Assembly (NCBI RefSeq): GCF_000333895.2
Contig: NZ_ANFM02000011.1
Location: 1 to 64,000, forward strand
DNA: 64,000 nt
Reading direction: 5' to 3'
Origin: Grimontia indica
GTDB taxonomy: Bacteria > Pseudomonadota > Gammaproteobacteria > Enterobacterales > Vibrionaceae
This document shows, one piece after another, positions 35,854 to 44,937 of the stretch (position 1 is the first letter of the stretch; every line of letters starts with the position of its first letter). The notes under the pieces were generated by a model, which did no database searches, had not been told where the DNA came from, and was given only the letters and a program-made list of their open reading frames with translations. The translations under genes and the position numbers were made by a program.

Positions 35854-36018
35854 GTGGGTATACTGGAAACTTTGGCTATTTCAATTGGAACAGGTTTGGC
35901 CTCAAGCCTAGCGACTATAGCGGCACTGAAAACTGAGGTGCGGTGGATAAAAAGCATCCAAGAAGATCAAGAAAATCGTATTAGGGTTCTCGAGAAGTTG
36001 AATAAAAAGCCGTCCTAA
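35854..36018 (+). CDS. Phage-like membrane/coiled-coil small protein
   Basis: 54 residues from GTG at 35854, with AAGGGG upstream. N-terminal hydrophobic helix (ILETLAISIGTGLASSLA) and a charged C-terminal helix (EDQENRIRVLEKLNKK), the layout of XhlA-like or holin-associated phage proteins. Family assignment is only by pattern. Its stop codon lies within the terminator stem. Confidence 0.5.
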   Translation: MGILETLAISIGTGLASSLATIAALKTEVRWIKSIQEDQENRIRVLEKLNKKPS

Positions 36019-36032
36019 TTGTTAACGGCTTT
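36006..36032. terminator. Bidirectional terminator
   Basis: AAAGCCGT (36006-36013) pairs perfectly with ACGGCTTT (36025-36032). It separates the convergent small gene (+) and DUF2971 gene (-). Confidence 0.75.
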
Positions 36033-36042
36033 AGTTATTCAC

Positions 36043-36927
36043 TTAAAGAGTCTTAATTGCAACTTTAGATAATGGATGAGTCTTAATCATCCAACGAGCG
36101 ATTTCTCCAAGTTCACAATTTAGCTCTTTGAATATGTGTGCTGTGCGGGGAGACATTGTAGGTGCCATCTTTGATAGTGGTGTGTTGTACTTAATTGGTT
36201 CTGGCCTAAATGTATATCCCTTGTTGGAAATTGCCGCGAGCCCTAAGCTAACATCTGTTTCTTGGATTTTCGAAAGCAGATACCTTTGTTGTTCAATGGG
36301 CATTCTCTCACCCATAGTTATTCCCTTTATACACTCCAGTGGAATATCCATAGTGTAGATATCAAAACCCCGAGGACACACTCCAACTTTATTACAATCA
36401 TCTAAGCTTCGAGTAATTCGAAACTCATTTTCATACTCCCATTGGTAGGGCTTGTAGGAAATATCTGACACCCTAAGTACATTGTCTTTCTCTATCAACA
36501 AGGCGAGATCTAGTCTAGGTCTGTTTTTCCGGTACATTATTGGGAATAGTCCGGTAAAAAACTCGTGTTCCTCGTCGAACTCTACAACGACCCCTTTGTA
36601 CTCATCAGCATAGTGAGACCACATTAATAGTGAGTCAGCATTTCTTGTCAAACAAAGGATTCCAAGCTTGCTATTTAGTTCGTCAAGTAACTCTCTCGAC
36701 GCAATGTCGTCACTGTGCCTTGACTCTTCGCTTTCCGGTATGAGGCCAAGGTTCTGCTCCGTTTGAGGGCTCAATACACTGATTGAAAAACCAGATAAAA
36801 CCTTAGAAATATGCATTTCTGGTAGTAACTCAAATGGGTCATTGAAAGCCTTTGGTTGGGTAAATCGTATAGTGCCATCGAGCAAATGTTTTACATTCTC
36901 GAAAGTCGTATATTTGTAAAGTCCCAA
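36043..36927 (-). CDS. DUF2971 family protein
   Basis: 294 residues. The N-terminus LYKYTTFENVKHLLDGTIRF and TQPKAFNDPFEL, then CLTRNADSLLMWSHYADEYKGVVVEFD, are hallmarks of DUF2971. The biochemical function is unknown; such genes are frequent in mobile elements and have been linked to phage defence, which is not shown here. Start is a TTG at 36927 with AGGAAA eight bases upstream. The gene is visibly more AT-rich than its core neighbours, consistent with transfer. Confidence 0.8.
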   Translation of the reverse strand: MGLYKYTTFENVKHLLDGTIRFTQPKAFNDPFELLPEMHISKVLSGFSISVLSPQTEQNLGLIPESEESRHSDDIASRELLDELNSKLGILCLTRNADSLLMWSHYADEYKGVVVEFDEEHEFFTGLFPIMYRKNRPRLDLALLIEKDNVLRVSDISYKPYQWEYENEFRITRSLDDCNKVGVCPRGFDIYTMDIPLECIKGITMGERMPIEQQRYLLSKIQETDVSLGLAAISNKGYTFRPEPIKYNTPLSKMAPTMSPRTAHIFKELNCELGEIARWMIKTHPLSKVAIKTL

Positions 36928-37032
36928 TATTGTTTTTCCTGACTAATATGCTGATATTCTGAATCATTTTATATTAATCAGAGGGCATACTCCATCGAGT
37001 TAGATAGCTGATTACTAGTGATTGAATTTAGA

Positions 37033-37053
37033 GCGCCCGCAAGAAACGGGCGC
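37033..37053 (-). terminator. GC-rich hairpin after the frameshifted gene
   Basis: GCGCCCG (37033-37039) pairs with CGGGCGC (37047-37053). On the minus strand TCTAAATTC follows, so it is at best a weak terminator. Confidence 0.45.
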
Positions 37054-37062
37054 GGCTCTCCT

Positions 37063-37378
37063 TTATTTATCTCTGGTTGGAACCCAAGGTGCAGCTTTCT
37101 GCCTTCGACCACCTCGATATTCCGTTACTGGGGGCTTAGTCGGGCGTTGCGGGGCGTCAGGGACGTGTCCATGACGGCGAACCAGCTCAAAATACTCGTT
37201 GCGCGGCTTCAAGCTCTCTGGGGTGGAAAACCGCGCCTGATGGAGTGATTAGAATGGCGCGGGTTTCATCGATTTTGAAGCCTTGCCAGTTGAGGTCGTT
37301 CGGTAGATAGCCGCATGCTTTGATAAGAAGGAGCTTTTCGGCTTTAGGGTTGGCAGCGTGGTGATAACTGAAAGACAT
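37063..37378 (-). pseudogene. Frameshifted hypothetical gene next to dif
   Basis: An ATG frame of 63 codons (MSFSYHHAANPKAEKLLLIK and on) ends in a TGA at 37187-37189 directly after a run of four T residues. Removing one T would join it to another open frame that reads ELVRRHGHVPDAPQRPTKPP and runs in coding-like sequence to a TAA at 37063-37065, giving a protein of about 104 residues. The family is not recognised. It may be a pseudogene, a sequencing indel or a programmed frameshift. Confidence 0.5.
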
Positions 37379-37513
37379 TTAAGGAAACGCAGAATCTATT
37401 TTGTCAGAATGATGCCAATCAGGCGTGACATAGAAAGCTGACAGTCGTGATTCGATATGAACAAACTGAAGCTCAATATGGGACTATGTTGGGTTGTTAA
37501 ATCTCAACCTTTA

Positions 37514-37541
37514 AGTACGCATTATGTATATTATGTTAAAT
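37514..37541 (+). other. dif: dif-like XerCD recombination site
   Basis: Left arm AGTACGCATTA (XerC side, 37514-37524), central TGTATA (37525-37530), right arm TTATGTTAAAT (XerD side, 37531-37541). The XerD arm and centre equal E. coli dif; the XerC arm differs from Vibrio cholerae dif1 (as I recall it, AGTGCGCATTA) by one base. This is where chromosome dimers are resolved at division, and where XerCD-dependent phages integrate. matP, four matS sites and KOPS polarity support its being the genuine terminus site. Confidence 0.9.
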
Positions 37542-37620
37542 AAGATATGCAGCTACGCCAAATCTGACTCTCCTACGTCTGTCATTACCCACTTTCTTCA
37601 AATATTTCAGTCTATTGAAC

Positions 37621-37654
37621 GTAATTATCTATTTACCATAAAATAGATAATTAC
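37621..37654. repeat. Perfect 14-bp AT-rich inverted repeat near dif
   Basis: GTAATTATCTATTT (37621-37634) and AAATAGATAATTAC (37641-37654) around ACCATA. It could be a protein-binding site or a relic of an integrated element; it lies 80 bases from dif and 117 bases beyond the end of the Calvin operon. Confidence 0.6.
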
Positions 37655-37770
37655 CAATTCTCTAAGACGCTCATATTGGATCATTCTGTTCCAACAGAGT
37701 TCTTCTAGCTTTGGTGAATTATCGAAAGCCGGATGCGGCGGCCTGGCTTGTGTGGCTGATGCCGCTTCGG

Positions 37771-38652
37771 TTACAGATGTTGGTTGATGTGTTGTTGCCA
37801 TCGCTTAAACTGCGCTGGCTGTGTGGCGGCAATGACCGACCTTGCCTGCATGGATTGGTTAAACACTTTGCTGCCATCAAACGACGATGACATGCCGCCG
37901 GCTTCTGACAGAATCAAACTACCTGCTGCGTAATCCCACAGCTTTTGTTCTCCGTGCAGATAAAGCTGGCATCGGTTTGCGGCTATCCAACACCAATCCA
38001 ACGCGCTCGCCCCGAAACTTCGTTGTGAACGATATGGCGGCTTGGCAGCAAGTTCTGTAGCCAGTGCTTGTGGCAACCTCTTGAAGTCGACCATAGCCAT
38101 TGCGCTTTTTAAGTTATTCTCGCTATCCGACTGATTTATTTGGGTGAAACCAGACAGCTTGACTCCATTAAGTGTAGCGCCATTCCCCTGAGAAGCGTAA
38201 AAACACTCATCCCTGATCGGATCGTAAACCAGACCAACACGAATCTCTCCTTCGAAGATCAGTGCCAAAGATGTGCAGAAATACGGTATGCCAAAGGCAA
38301 AATTGCTGGTTCCATCGATCGGATCCAACACCCAGAACGGCCTTTTTTTGTTTTTAAAAACAGCTTGTTGTGTCTCTATAGGCTGTTCTTCACTGAGTAC
38401 CCCAATGTTTGGCCAGTAGGTAGAAAACGCATCAATCAAACGGTTCTGCATCTCCGTATCGGCGGCGGTCACTATGTCATTATTGTCTTTGTAGCCAATA
38501 TCGGTGTTAGCCAAACCGCGCTGATACAGTGGAAGTATCGTTTTGAACGCCGTACTTCTGACGATATCGAAAAGCAGAGATTGCAGATCGCTTTCCCGCA
38601 TTTTCAAAAAATCGCCCAAAGACGAGTGGGTTTCAGAAGTCTCTATTATCAT
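37771..38652 (-). CDS. Inositol-monophosphatase-family phosphatase in the Calvin operon
   Basis: 293-residue metal-dependent phosphatase with the family motifs EE (VLSEEQP), DPIDGTSNF and WDYAAGSLI in order. The family covers inositol, histidinol, PAP and fructose/sedoheptulose phosphatases; the sequence does not decide between them. Its place as the last gene of a fba-prk-fbp minus-strand operon suggests a role in sugar-phosphate or nucleotide-phosphate turnover during CO2 fixation (inference). AAAGGTAAA precedes the ATG. Confidence 0.8.
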   Translation of the reverse strand: MIIETSETHSSLGDFLKMRESDLQSLLFDIVRSTAFKTILPLYQRGLANTDIGYKDNNDIVTAADTEMQNRLIDAFSTYWPNIGVLSEEQPIETQQAVFKNKKRPFWVLDPIDGTSNFAFGIPYFCTSLALIFEGEIRVGLVYDPIRDECFYASQGNGATLNGVKLSGFTQINQSDSENNLKSAMAMVDFKRLPQALATELAAKPPYRSQRSFGASALDWCWIAANRCQLYLHGEQKLWDYAAGSLILSEAGGMSSSFDGSKVFNQSMQARSVIAATQPAQFKRWQQHINQHL

Positions 38653-38689
38653 GATGATTTACCTTTAATTTCCTATTTAGGTCATTAAG

Positions 38690-39712
38690 TTACGCTTCTT
38701 TATCCATACTGAGGTGATACCGTTCCACTCTTTCCACTTCTTCACGGGCGCCGATAACGACGGGAATACGTTGATGCAAACGGTGAGGTTTAACGGAAAG
38801 AATACGTTCCCTACCCGTTGATGCTGCGCCTCCCGCCTGTTCGATGATGAAGCTCATAGGGTTAGCTTCATAAAGTAGACGCAAGCGCCCTTCTTTCACG
38901 TTCTCACGGCTGTCCCGCGGATAAAGAAATATGCCGCCACGCATTAGAATTCGGTGCACTTCTGCGACCATGGACGCTACCCAACGGGTATTAAAGTCTC
39001 GTCCTCGTGGGCCTTCTTTGCCTTCGACAACCTCGTCGATATAGCGTTTTACCGCAGGTTCCCAGTGGCGTTGGTTCGACATATTGATGGCAAACTCGCT
39101 GGTCTTGTCAGGAATGGTCAGATTGGGATGGGTGAGAATGAACTCGCCAATGTCTCTGTCCAGCGTAAAGCCATTCACGCCCTGCCCTGTGGTCAGCACT
39201 AGATTGGTCGCTGGGCCATAGAGCACGTATCCTGCACACACCTGGCTGGCACCAGGTTGTAAAAAATCCTGCTCTGTCGGGGTTGAAATGCCCGATGGAC
39301 AGCGAAGAATCGAGAAAATCGTCCCAATCGAGACATTCACTTCGGTGTTTGAAGAACCGTCCAGCGGGTCGAAAACCAGCAGGTATTTTCCTTTTGGGAA
39401 CTTGGCGGGAATTGCATAGACCTCTTCCATTTCTTCCGATGCCATCGCGCCTAAATGCCCTGACCATTCCAGCGCTTTGATCAGGATTTCATTGGAAATC
39501 ACATCGAGCTTTTTCTGGGTTTCGCCCTGAATATTCTCGGTGTCTGCTGAACCAAGCACATTGATGAGCTGCCCACGGCTCACATCGTCTGCAATCTCTT
39601 TACAGGCAGTGACGATGGTGTTGAGCAGTAAAGTAAAGTCACCTGTCGCTTCGGGCAGTTTTCGTAAATCTTCGATGATAAAACGGGTAAATGTCGTTCC
39701 TTTCCTGATCAT
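38690..39712 (-). CDS. fbp: Class 1 fructose-1,6-bisphosphatase
   Basis: 340 residues. Hydrolyses fructose-1,6-bisphosphate (and often sedoheptulose-1,7-bisphosphate) in the regenerative part of the Calvin cycle and in gluconeogenesis. Metal and substrate motifs: [38 protein letters not shown] and the C-terminal [21 protein letters not shown] lies between the prk stop and this ATG, nine bases apart, so it is cotranscribed with prk. Probably a Calvin-dedicated copy (cbbF-like), as the cell would also need a housekeeping one. Confidence 0.95.
   Translation of the reverse strand: MIRKGTTFTRFIIEDLRKLPEATGDFTLLLNTIVTACKEIADDVSRGQLINVLGSADTENIQGETQKKLDVISNEILIKALEWSGHLGAMASEEMEEVYAIPAKFPKGKYLLVFDPLDGSSNTEVNVSIGTIFSILRCPSGISTPTEQDFLQPGASQVCAGYVLYGPATNLVLTTGQGVNGFTLDRDIGEFILTHPNLTIPDKTSEFAINMSNQRHWEPAVKRYIDEVVEGKEGPRGRDFNTRWVASMVAEVHRILMRGGIFLYPRDSRENVKEGRLRLLYEANPMSFIIEQAGGAASTGRERILSVKPHRLHQRIPVVIGAREEVERVERYHLSMDKEA
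38809..38816 (-). promoter_or_regulatory. KOPS octamer (minus strand GGGTAGGG)
   Basis: CCCTACCC on the plus strand. Lies right of dif and points left, toward dif. Confidence 0.55.
39180..39187 (-). promoter_or_regulatory. KOPS octamer (minus strand GGGCAGGG)
   Basis: CCCTGCCC on the plus strand. Lies right of dif and points toward dif. Confidence 0.55.
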
Positions 39713-39721
39713 GCATCCTCC

Positions 39722-40648
39722 TTACAACGCTGGCACGCGCTTCGAGAAGCGATCATGGGTGGTTTCAACACTCACGCGGTTAGAACCGTGCAGCACCAGT
39801 TCTTCAATCAGTGGCTGCATGATCAGCTCCATCGCAAATCCCATTTTTCCGCCAGGCACGACGATATTGTTGCGTCTGGACATAAACGAACCGTGGATCA
39901 TATTGAGCAGGTGCTGGAAATCGACGCCGGTTTTCTTGGGATCACGGAAACGAATCACCACCATGCTTTCGTCCAGTGTGGGAATATCCCGCGAGATAAA
40001 CGGGTTTGAGGTATCCACCATAGGCACGCGCTGGAAGTTGATATCCGTGAGAGAAAATTGCGGTGTGATGTAATGAACATAGTCGTGCATACGACGCAAA
40101 ATGGTGTCGGTCACGGCTTCACGACTGTAGCCCCGAACATGGGTATCTCGGTGGATTTTTTGAATCCATTCCAGGTTCACAATGGGAACCACACCTATTA
40201 AAAGGTCAACGTATTGCGCGACATTGCTGGCAGCAGTGACCACGCCGCCATGCAGACCTTCGTAGAACAGAAGATCCGAGCCCTCGGGTATCTGGCTCCA
40301 ATCGGTGAATGTGCCAGGACGTGATTGATGTAGCTGGGCTTCTTCTTCGTTGTGAACATAGTAACGACGCAGCGCAGTACCGGATTCTGCATAGGCGCGG
40401 AAGGTTTTCTCCAGTTCGGCGAAATCGTTGCCTTCAGGACCAAAATGACTCAGGTTCTTCCCTTTTTCCTGCGCCCTCCTCAGCCTTTCGCGCATCTCTG
40501 CGCGGTCATATTTGTGGTAGCTGTCGCCTTCAATCACGGCAGCTTTGAACTGGTTGCGACGGAAAATTTGTTCCATCGCGTTTTTCACTGTTGAGGTACC
40601 AGCACCAGACGATCCGGTCACTGCCACAATGGGATGCTTCACTGACAT
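39722..40648 (-). CDS. prk: Phosphoribulokinase
   Basis: 308 residues. Phosphorylates ribulose-5-phosphate to ribulose-1,5-bisphosphate, the RuBisCO substrate. P-loop VAVTGSSGAGTST at the N-terminus, then VIEGDSYHKYDR, NLSHFGPEGNDF and the conserved FYEGLHGG, as in proteobacterial class I enzymes. The ATG at 40648 has AAGGAGAAAAC upstream and removes five non-conserved residues of the longer frame. The second gene of the fba-prk-fbp operon. Confidence 0.95.
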   Translation of the reverse strand: MSVKHPIVAVTGSSGAGTSTVKNAMEQIFRRNQFKAAVIEGDSYHKYDRAEMRERLRRAQEKGKNLSHFGPEGNDFAELEKTFRAYAESGTALRRYYVHNEEEAQLHQSRPGTFTDWSQIPEGSDLLFYEGLHGGVVTAASNVAQYVDLLIGVVPIVNLEWIQKIHRDTHVRGYSREAVTDTILRRMHDYVHYITPQFSLTDINFQRVPMVDTSNPFISRDIPTLDESMVVIRFRDPKKTGVDFQHLLNMIHGSFMSRRNNIVVPGGKMGFAMELIMQPLIEELVLHGSNRVSVETTHDRFSKRVPAL

Positions 40649-40692
40649 AGTTTTCTCCTTCAAATGAAATGCGTTGTAGGTTCAGATCGATT

Positions 40693-41757
40693 TCATCTGA
40701 CGGAGGGATTCAATTCGCCGGAAGCATAACGGGAAGACATAACTTCCAGACTGACAGGTTTAATTTTCGATGCCATACCTGCGCAACCAAAGGCTTGATA
40801 GCGTTCTTTACACAAGGCTTCCATGGCTTTGGTGGCGGCTACGAGGAATTTTCTGGGATCAAAGTTGCTGGGATTTTGTGCGAGGAAGCGTCGCACCGCG
40901 CCTGTGCTTGCCATGCGAAGGTCGGTATCAATGTTCACCTTGCGAACGCCGTGGCGAATCCCTTCGACAATCTCTTCAACCGGCACGCCGTAGGTTTCGC
41001 CCATATCACCACCAAACTCATTGATGATTTGCAGCCACTCTTGCGGCACTGAAGATGAACCGTGCATTACCAAATGGGTATCTGGGATCCTTTCGTGAAT
41101 CACCTTTATACGCTCGATGGCAAGAATGTCGCCAGTTGGCGGGCGGCTGAATTTGTAAGCACCATGACTGGTACCAATAGCGATGGCCAAAGCATCAACG
41201 CCTGTTTGACGCACAAACATGGCGGCTTCTTCCGGATCAGTCAGCAGTTGGTCGTGGCTTAATATCCCTTCCGCGCCAGATCCGTCTTCTTCCCCTGCTG
41301 CGCCCGTTTCGAGTGAGCCTAAGCAGCCCAATTCCCCTTCTACAGAAACGCCACCGGCGTGGGACATGTCAACCACCCGCGCTGTTACGTCGCAGTTATA
41401 TTCGTAACTCGCGGGCGTTTTCATGTCTTCGAGCAAGGATCCGTCCATCATGACAGAGGTAAATCCCTGCTGAATAGATTGCAGACAGACGGCGGGTGAA
41501 GCCCCGTGATCCTGATGCACGACGACGGGAATTTCTGGCCATTGTTCGACAGAAGCCAGCATTAAATGACGCAGGAACCCTGCCCCAGCATAAGTTCTGG
41601 CTCCCGCTGATGCTTGCAGGATCACAGGTGCATCGCATTCGGCAGCAGCCCCCATAATGGCGTGTACCTGCTCCATATTGTTGACGTTAAATGCGGGAAC
41701 GCCGTATCCAAATTCGGCGGCGTGGTCGAGCAATTGTCTCAAACTGATCAATGCCAT
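40693..41757 (-). CDS. fba: Class II fructose-bisphosphate aldolase, Calvin-cycle subtype
   Basis: 354-residue zinc aldolase that joins triose phosphates into fructose-1,6-bisphosphate (and can make sedoheptulose bisphosphate). Motifs: [11 protein letters not shown] with the zinc/catalytic residues, [37 protein letters not shown] and [13 protein letters not shown]. The subtype with the long insert and C-terminal KPVSLEVM is the one usually found in cbb operons. The ATG at 41757 is preceded by AAGGAGA. First gene of the minus-strand operon, divergent from cbbL. Confidence 0.95.
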   Translation of the reverse strand: MALISLRQLLDHAAEFGYGVPAFNVNNMEQVHAIMGAAAECDAPVILQASAGARTYAGAGFLRHLMLASVEQWPEIPVVVHQDHGASPAVCLQSIQQGFTSVMMDGSLLEDMKTPASYEYNCDVTARVVDMSHAGGVSVEGELGCLGSLETGAAGEEDGSGAEGILSHDQLLTDPEEAAMFVRQTGVDALAIAIGTSHGAYKFSRPPTGDILAIERIKVIHERIPDTHLVMHGSSSVPQEWLQIINEFGGDMGETYGVPVEEIVEGIRHGVRKVNIDTDLRMASTGAVRRFLAQNPSNFDPRKFLVAATKAMEALCKERYQAFGCAGMASKIKPVSLEVMSSRYASGELNPSVR

Positions 41758-42160
41758 GACGGTCTCCTTGGACGCAAAATGAAAATTCCTTCTGCATTCC
41801 AAGTTATCCAGTCGGTTACGGTGACTCCAATCAGGAATAGCCGTAAAGATGATAAGGAAAACTTATAGCCTTGATATTCGAACACTTAACCAAATGAAAT
41901 CAGTTTGTTAGTGAATTAGTGCCTGACAAAAACTCTGCTTTGTCGAATCGTCATCAATCAAGCACTACTGAATTAATTCAATGCTTTAACGTTCTACTTC
42001 ATCATTAAAATGGTGAAAATCTGCCTTTTAACAGAACTTCTTATCCTGAGCATAAGAAGAACCAATTTCACTTGTGGCCGCCATTTCCCAACACTTAATC
42101 ACAAGCAATCTTCATCAGAAGGTTTCAAGCCATCTGGCGATTCACAGAAGGAAATGGGTT
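41758..42160. promoter_or_regulatory. Divergent fba-cbbL control region
   Basis: About 400 bases, AT-rich, between the two divergent Calvin operons; it must hold promoters for both and probably CbbR sites. I see several TNA-N7-TNA-like candidates but none that stands out, so no operator is called. Confidence 0.6.
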
Positions 42161-43579
42161 ATGGCTAAGAGTTATCAGGCAGGTGTAAAGGAGTACCGGG
42201 AAACATACTGGATGCCCGAATATATCCCCGCTGACACCGACATTCTGGCGTGTTTTAAAATCGAACCCCAACCGGGTGTACCAAGAGAAGAAGCCGCCGC
42301 CGCGGTTGCTGCAGAGTCTTCGACCGGCACATGGACGACGGTATGGACTGATTTGCTCACGGATCTGGATTACTACAAAGGGCGCGCTTACGCGATTGAA
42401 GATGTACCAGGCGATGACAGCACCTTCTATGCCTTTGTCGCCTATCCCATCGATTTGTTTGAAGAAGGATCTGTGGTTAACGTGCTGACGTCGCTCGTTG
42501 GTAATGTATTCGGCTTTAAAGCGATTCGTGGTTTGCGGCTTGAAGATGTGCGATTCCCCATCGCGTATGTGAAAACCTGTGGCGGACCGCCAAACGGTAT
42601 TCAGGTCGAGCGCGACAAGCTCAACAAATACGGCCGTGCGCTGTTGGGTTGCACCATTAAACCCAAGCTGGGTTTGTCGGCGAAGAATTATGGCCGCGCG
42701 TGTTATGAAGGTCTGCGCGGCGGGCTGGATTTCACTAAAGATGACGAGAACGTGAATTCCCAGCCTTTCATGCGCTGGCGTGATCGTTTCGAGTATGTCG
42801 CCGAAGCCATTCACCGCGCTGAGCGTGAAACCGGAGAGCGTAAAGGCCACTATCTGAATGTGACCGCGCCTACCCCGGAAGAAATGTATCGTCGCGCTGA
42901 ATTTGCGAAAGAACTCGACATGCCCATCATCATGCACGACTACCTGACCGCGGGCTTTACCGCCAACACAGGTCTGGCGAACTGGTGCCGTGAAAACGGT
43001 ATGTTGCTCCACATTCACCGTGCGATGCACGCCGTTCTTGATAGAAACCCCCGCCACGGTATCCATTTCCGCGTGCTGTCGAAATGCCTGCGTCTGTCAG
43101 GTGGTGATCATCTTCATTCCGGTACCGTGGTGGGCAAACTCGAAGGCGACCGTGAGGCGACGCTGGGTTGGATCGATATCATGCGTGATCGCTTCATTAA
43201 GGAAGATCGTTCCCGTGGCATTTTCTTCGATCAGGACTTCGGCTCTATGCCTGGCGTTCTGCCTGTGGCGTCTGGTGGTATCCATGTGTGGCATATGCCG
43301 GCGTTGGTGTCTATCTTCGGCGATGACGCGGTGTTCCAGTTTGGTGGCGGTACTTTGGGTCACCCTTGGGGTAATGCTGCAGGCGCAGCTGCCAACCGTG
43401 TCGCTTTGGAAGCTTGTACACAAGCGCGCAACGAAGGCCGTGTGCTGGAACGTGAAGGCAAAGACATTCTTACACAGGCAGCGAAACACAGCCCTGAGTT
43501 GAAGGCCGCCATGGAAACGTGGAAAGAGATCAAGTTTGAATTCGATACAGTCGACAAACTCGATGTTGTGCACGCCTAG
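42161..43579 (+). CDS. cbbL: RuBisCO large subunit, form I (IA-type)
   Basis: 472-residue large subunit; carboxylates ribulose-1,5-bisphosphate. The carbamylated lysine is K193 in [15 protein letters not shown], loop 6 is [12 protein letters not shown] with K326, and [10 protein letters not shown] closes the phosphate site. Sequence and partner genes (cbbS, cbbQ, cbbO and no carboxysome genes) point to non-carboxysomal form IA. ATG at 42161 with AGAAGGAAA gives [17 protein letters not shown], the family start; a 29-codon upstream extension is not conserved. Confidence 0.98.
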   Translation: MAKSYQAGVKEYRETYWMPEYIPADTDILACFKIEPQPGVPREEAAAAVAAESSTGTWTTVWTDLLTDLDYYKGRAYAIEDVPGDDSTFYAFVAYPIDLFEEGSVVNVLTSLVGNVFGFKAIRGLRLEDVRFPIAYVKTCGGPPNGIQVERDKLNKYGRALLGCTIKPKLGLSAKNYGRACYEGLRGGLDFTKDDENVNSQPFMRWRDRFEYVAEAIHRAERETGERKGHYLNVTAPTPEEMYRRAEFAKELDMPIIMHDYLTAGFTANTGLANWCRENGMLLHIHRAMHAVLDRNPRHGIHFRVLSKCLRLSGGDHLHSGTVVGKLEGDREATLGWIDIMRDRFIKEDRSRGIFFDQDFGSMPGVLPVASGGIHVWHMPALVSIFGDDAVFQFGGGTLGHPWGNAAGAAANRVALEACTQARNEGRVLEREGKDILTQAAKHSPELKAAMETWKEIKFEFDTVDKLDVVHA

Positions 43580-43601
43580 TGATAGATGAAGGAGAATCCC
43601 A

Positions 43602-43961
43602 ATGAGTGAAGTGATGGATTATTCGTCGCGGCTGACTGACCCGCACAGCCGCAAGTTTGAAACTTTTTCTTATCTGCCGAGAATGACCGCTGAACAGATT
43701 CGCCGTCAGGTCGAGTTCATTGTCAGCAAAGGTTGGAACCCGGCCATTGAGCACACTGAGCCGGAAGAAGCGGCAAGCTCTTACTGGTACATGTGGAAAC
43801 TGCCCATGTTTGGTGAAACCAATGTCGATCAGATCCTGAACGAAGCGCAGCTCTGCCATAACCTGAATCCGAACCACCATGTTCGTTTGATTGGTTATGA
43901 CAACTATCGCCAAAGTCAGGGAGCATCCATGGTTATCTACCGCGCCCCAGGATTTGAGTAA
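43602..43961 (+). CDS. cbbS: RuBisCO small subunit
   Basis: 119 residues. Caps the L8 core of form I RuBisCO. Shows [19 protein letters not shown], the [11 protein letters not shown] strand and [16 protein letters not shown] of proteobacterial CbbS. GAAGGAG precedes the ATG, 22 bases after cbbL. A strong hairpin at 43970-44001 follows before cbbQ. Confidence 0.97.
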   Translation: MSEVMDYSSRLTDPHSRKFETFSYLPRMTAEQIRRQVEFIVSKGWNPAIEHTEPEEAASSYWYMWKLPMFGETNVDQILNEAQLCHNLNPNHHVRLIGYDNYRQSQGASMVIYRAPGFE

Positions 43962-43969
43962 CCCCGAAC

Positions 43970-44001
43970 TTACCCAAACTTCTCCGGTGCTGTTTGGGTA
44001 A
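43970..44001 (+). terminator. Inverted repeat between cbbS and cbbQ
   Basis: Perfect 10-bp arms TTACCCAAAC (43970-43979) and GTTTGGGTAA (43992-44001) with a 12-base loop. There is no T run after it, so an attenuator or an mRNA-stabilising 3' end for cbbLS is more likely than full termination. The arm core resembles the Vibrio-type TTGGGTA repeat. Confidence 0.65.
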
Positions 44002-44094
44002 ACCTTCTCGATAGGGCTTGGCTGGGAATGTGCGGTCCTGCGTCTCCCAGCCCTTTTTCCCTGTTGGTTTAGCTCATTCGTTACGGAGTTCACT

Positions 44095-44916
44095 ATGAGT
44101 CAGGCAGTCCAACCTGTGCCGCTTAACAATCAATATCTGATTGCCAACGAGCCTTACTATCAAGAATCTGGCGATGAAATTTCGCTGTACCAAGCCGCGT
44201 ATGATTCCCGCATTCCTATGATGCTCAAAGGTCCCACGGGCTGTGGGAAAACCCGCTTTATCGAACATATGGCCTGGCGATTGGGTAAACCGCTTATCAC
44301 GATTTCGTGTCATGAAGACATGACAGCTTCCGACTTAATTGGACGCTACCTACTCAATGCAGAAGGCACCTACTGGCAAGATGGCCCCTTGACGACCGCA
44401 GCGAGAATCGGAGCGATTTGTTATCTCGATGAAGTGGTCGAAGCGCGTCAGGATACAACCGTCGCAATTCATTCATTGACTGACTATCGCCGAACACTGT
44501 CGCTGGAAAAGAAAGGTGAACTGCTTCAGGCACATAACGACTTCCAACTGGTGATCTCTTATAACCCCGGTTACCAAACGCTGATGAAAGACCTTAAGAC
44601 GTCAACTAAACAGCGCTTTGCTGCATTGGAGTTCGAATATCCGGATGAAGAAACCGAAATTTCGATCGTTTGCCATGAAACCGGGATCGATGAAGGAACA
44701 GCAGGCCGACTCATTCAAATAGCAAAACATGCCCGGAATCTGGTCGGGCATGGGCTCAACGAAGGCATTTCGACCCGACTATTGGTTTATACCGCACAAC
44801 TCATCCAAAAAGGAATCCCCCCCGTCGCTGCTTGTCACATGGCTTTGGTTCGCCCTCTGAGTGATGACGCTGATATCCGGGAAACCTTGGAAGCGACGGT
44901 TCAAGGTTGCTTTTGA
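44095..44916 (+). CDS. cbbQ: RuBisCO activase subunit CbbQ (MoxR-type AAA+)
   Basis: 273-residue AAA+ ATPase that, with CbbO, removes inhibitory sugar phosphates from form I RuBisCO. Walker A GPTGCGKT (46-53), Walker B ICYLDEVVEA, sensor region VISYNPGYQ and the C-terminal VRPLSDD. GGAG precedes the ATG. Hexameric CbbQ with one CbbO is the known arrangement. Confidence 0.94.
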   Translation: MSQAVQPVPLNNQYLIANEPYYQESGDEISLYQAAYDSRIPMMLKGPTGCGKTRFIEHMAWRLGKPLITISCHEDMTASDLIGRYLLNAEGTYWQDGPLTTAARIGAICYLDEVVEARQDTTVAIHSLTDYRRTLSLEKKGELLQAHNDFQLVISYNPGYQTLMKDLKTSTKQRFAALEFEYPDEETEISIVCHETGIDEGTAGRLIQIAKHARNLVGHGLNEGISTRLLVYTAQLIQKGIPPVAACHMALVRPLSDDADIRETLEATVQGCF

Positions 44917-44937
44917 TTCGATATTAGAGGGCTGATT

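Larger units (their letters stand above)
37379..37770. other. dif intergenic region
   Basis: About 390 bases without a gene. Contains dif, the 14-bp inverted repeat, and near the right end a GC-rich stretch (GCCGGATGCGGCGGCC at 37729 with GCCGC at 37761) that can form hairpins and may terminate the minus-strand Calvin operon. Confidence 0.5.

Noticed and set aside
37729-37765. REP-like sequence GCCGGATGCGGCG
   Set aside because: Resembles the E. coli REP core, but only one copy was seen and the rest does not match; probably part of a terminator hairpin.
42074-42160. Longer cbbL start 29 codons upstream
   Set aside because: The extension is not found in RuBisCO large subunits, while the ATG at 42161 has a good ribosome binding site and conserved start.
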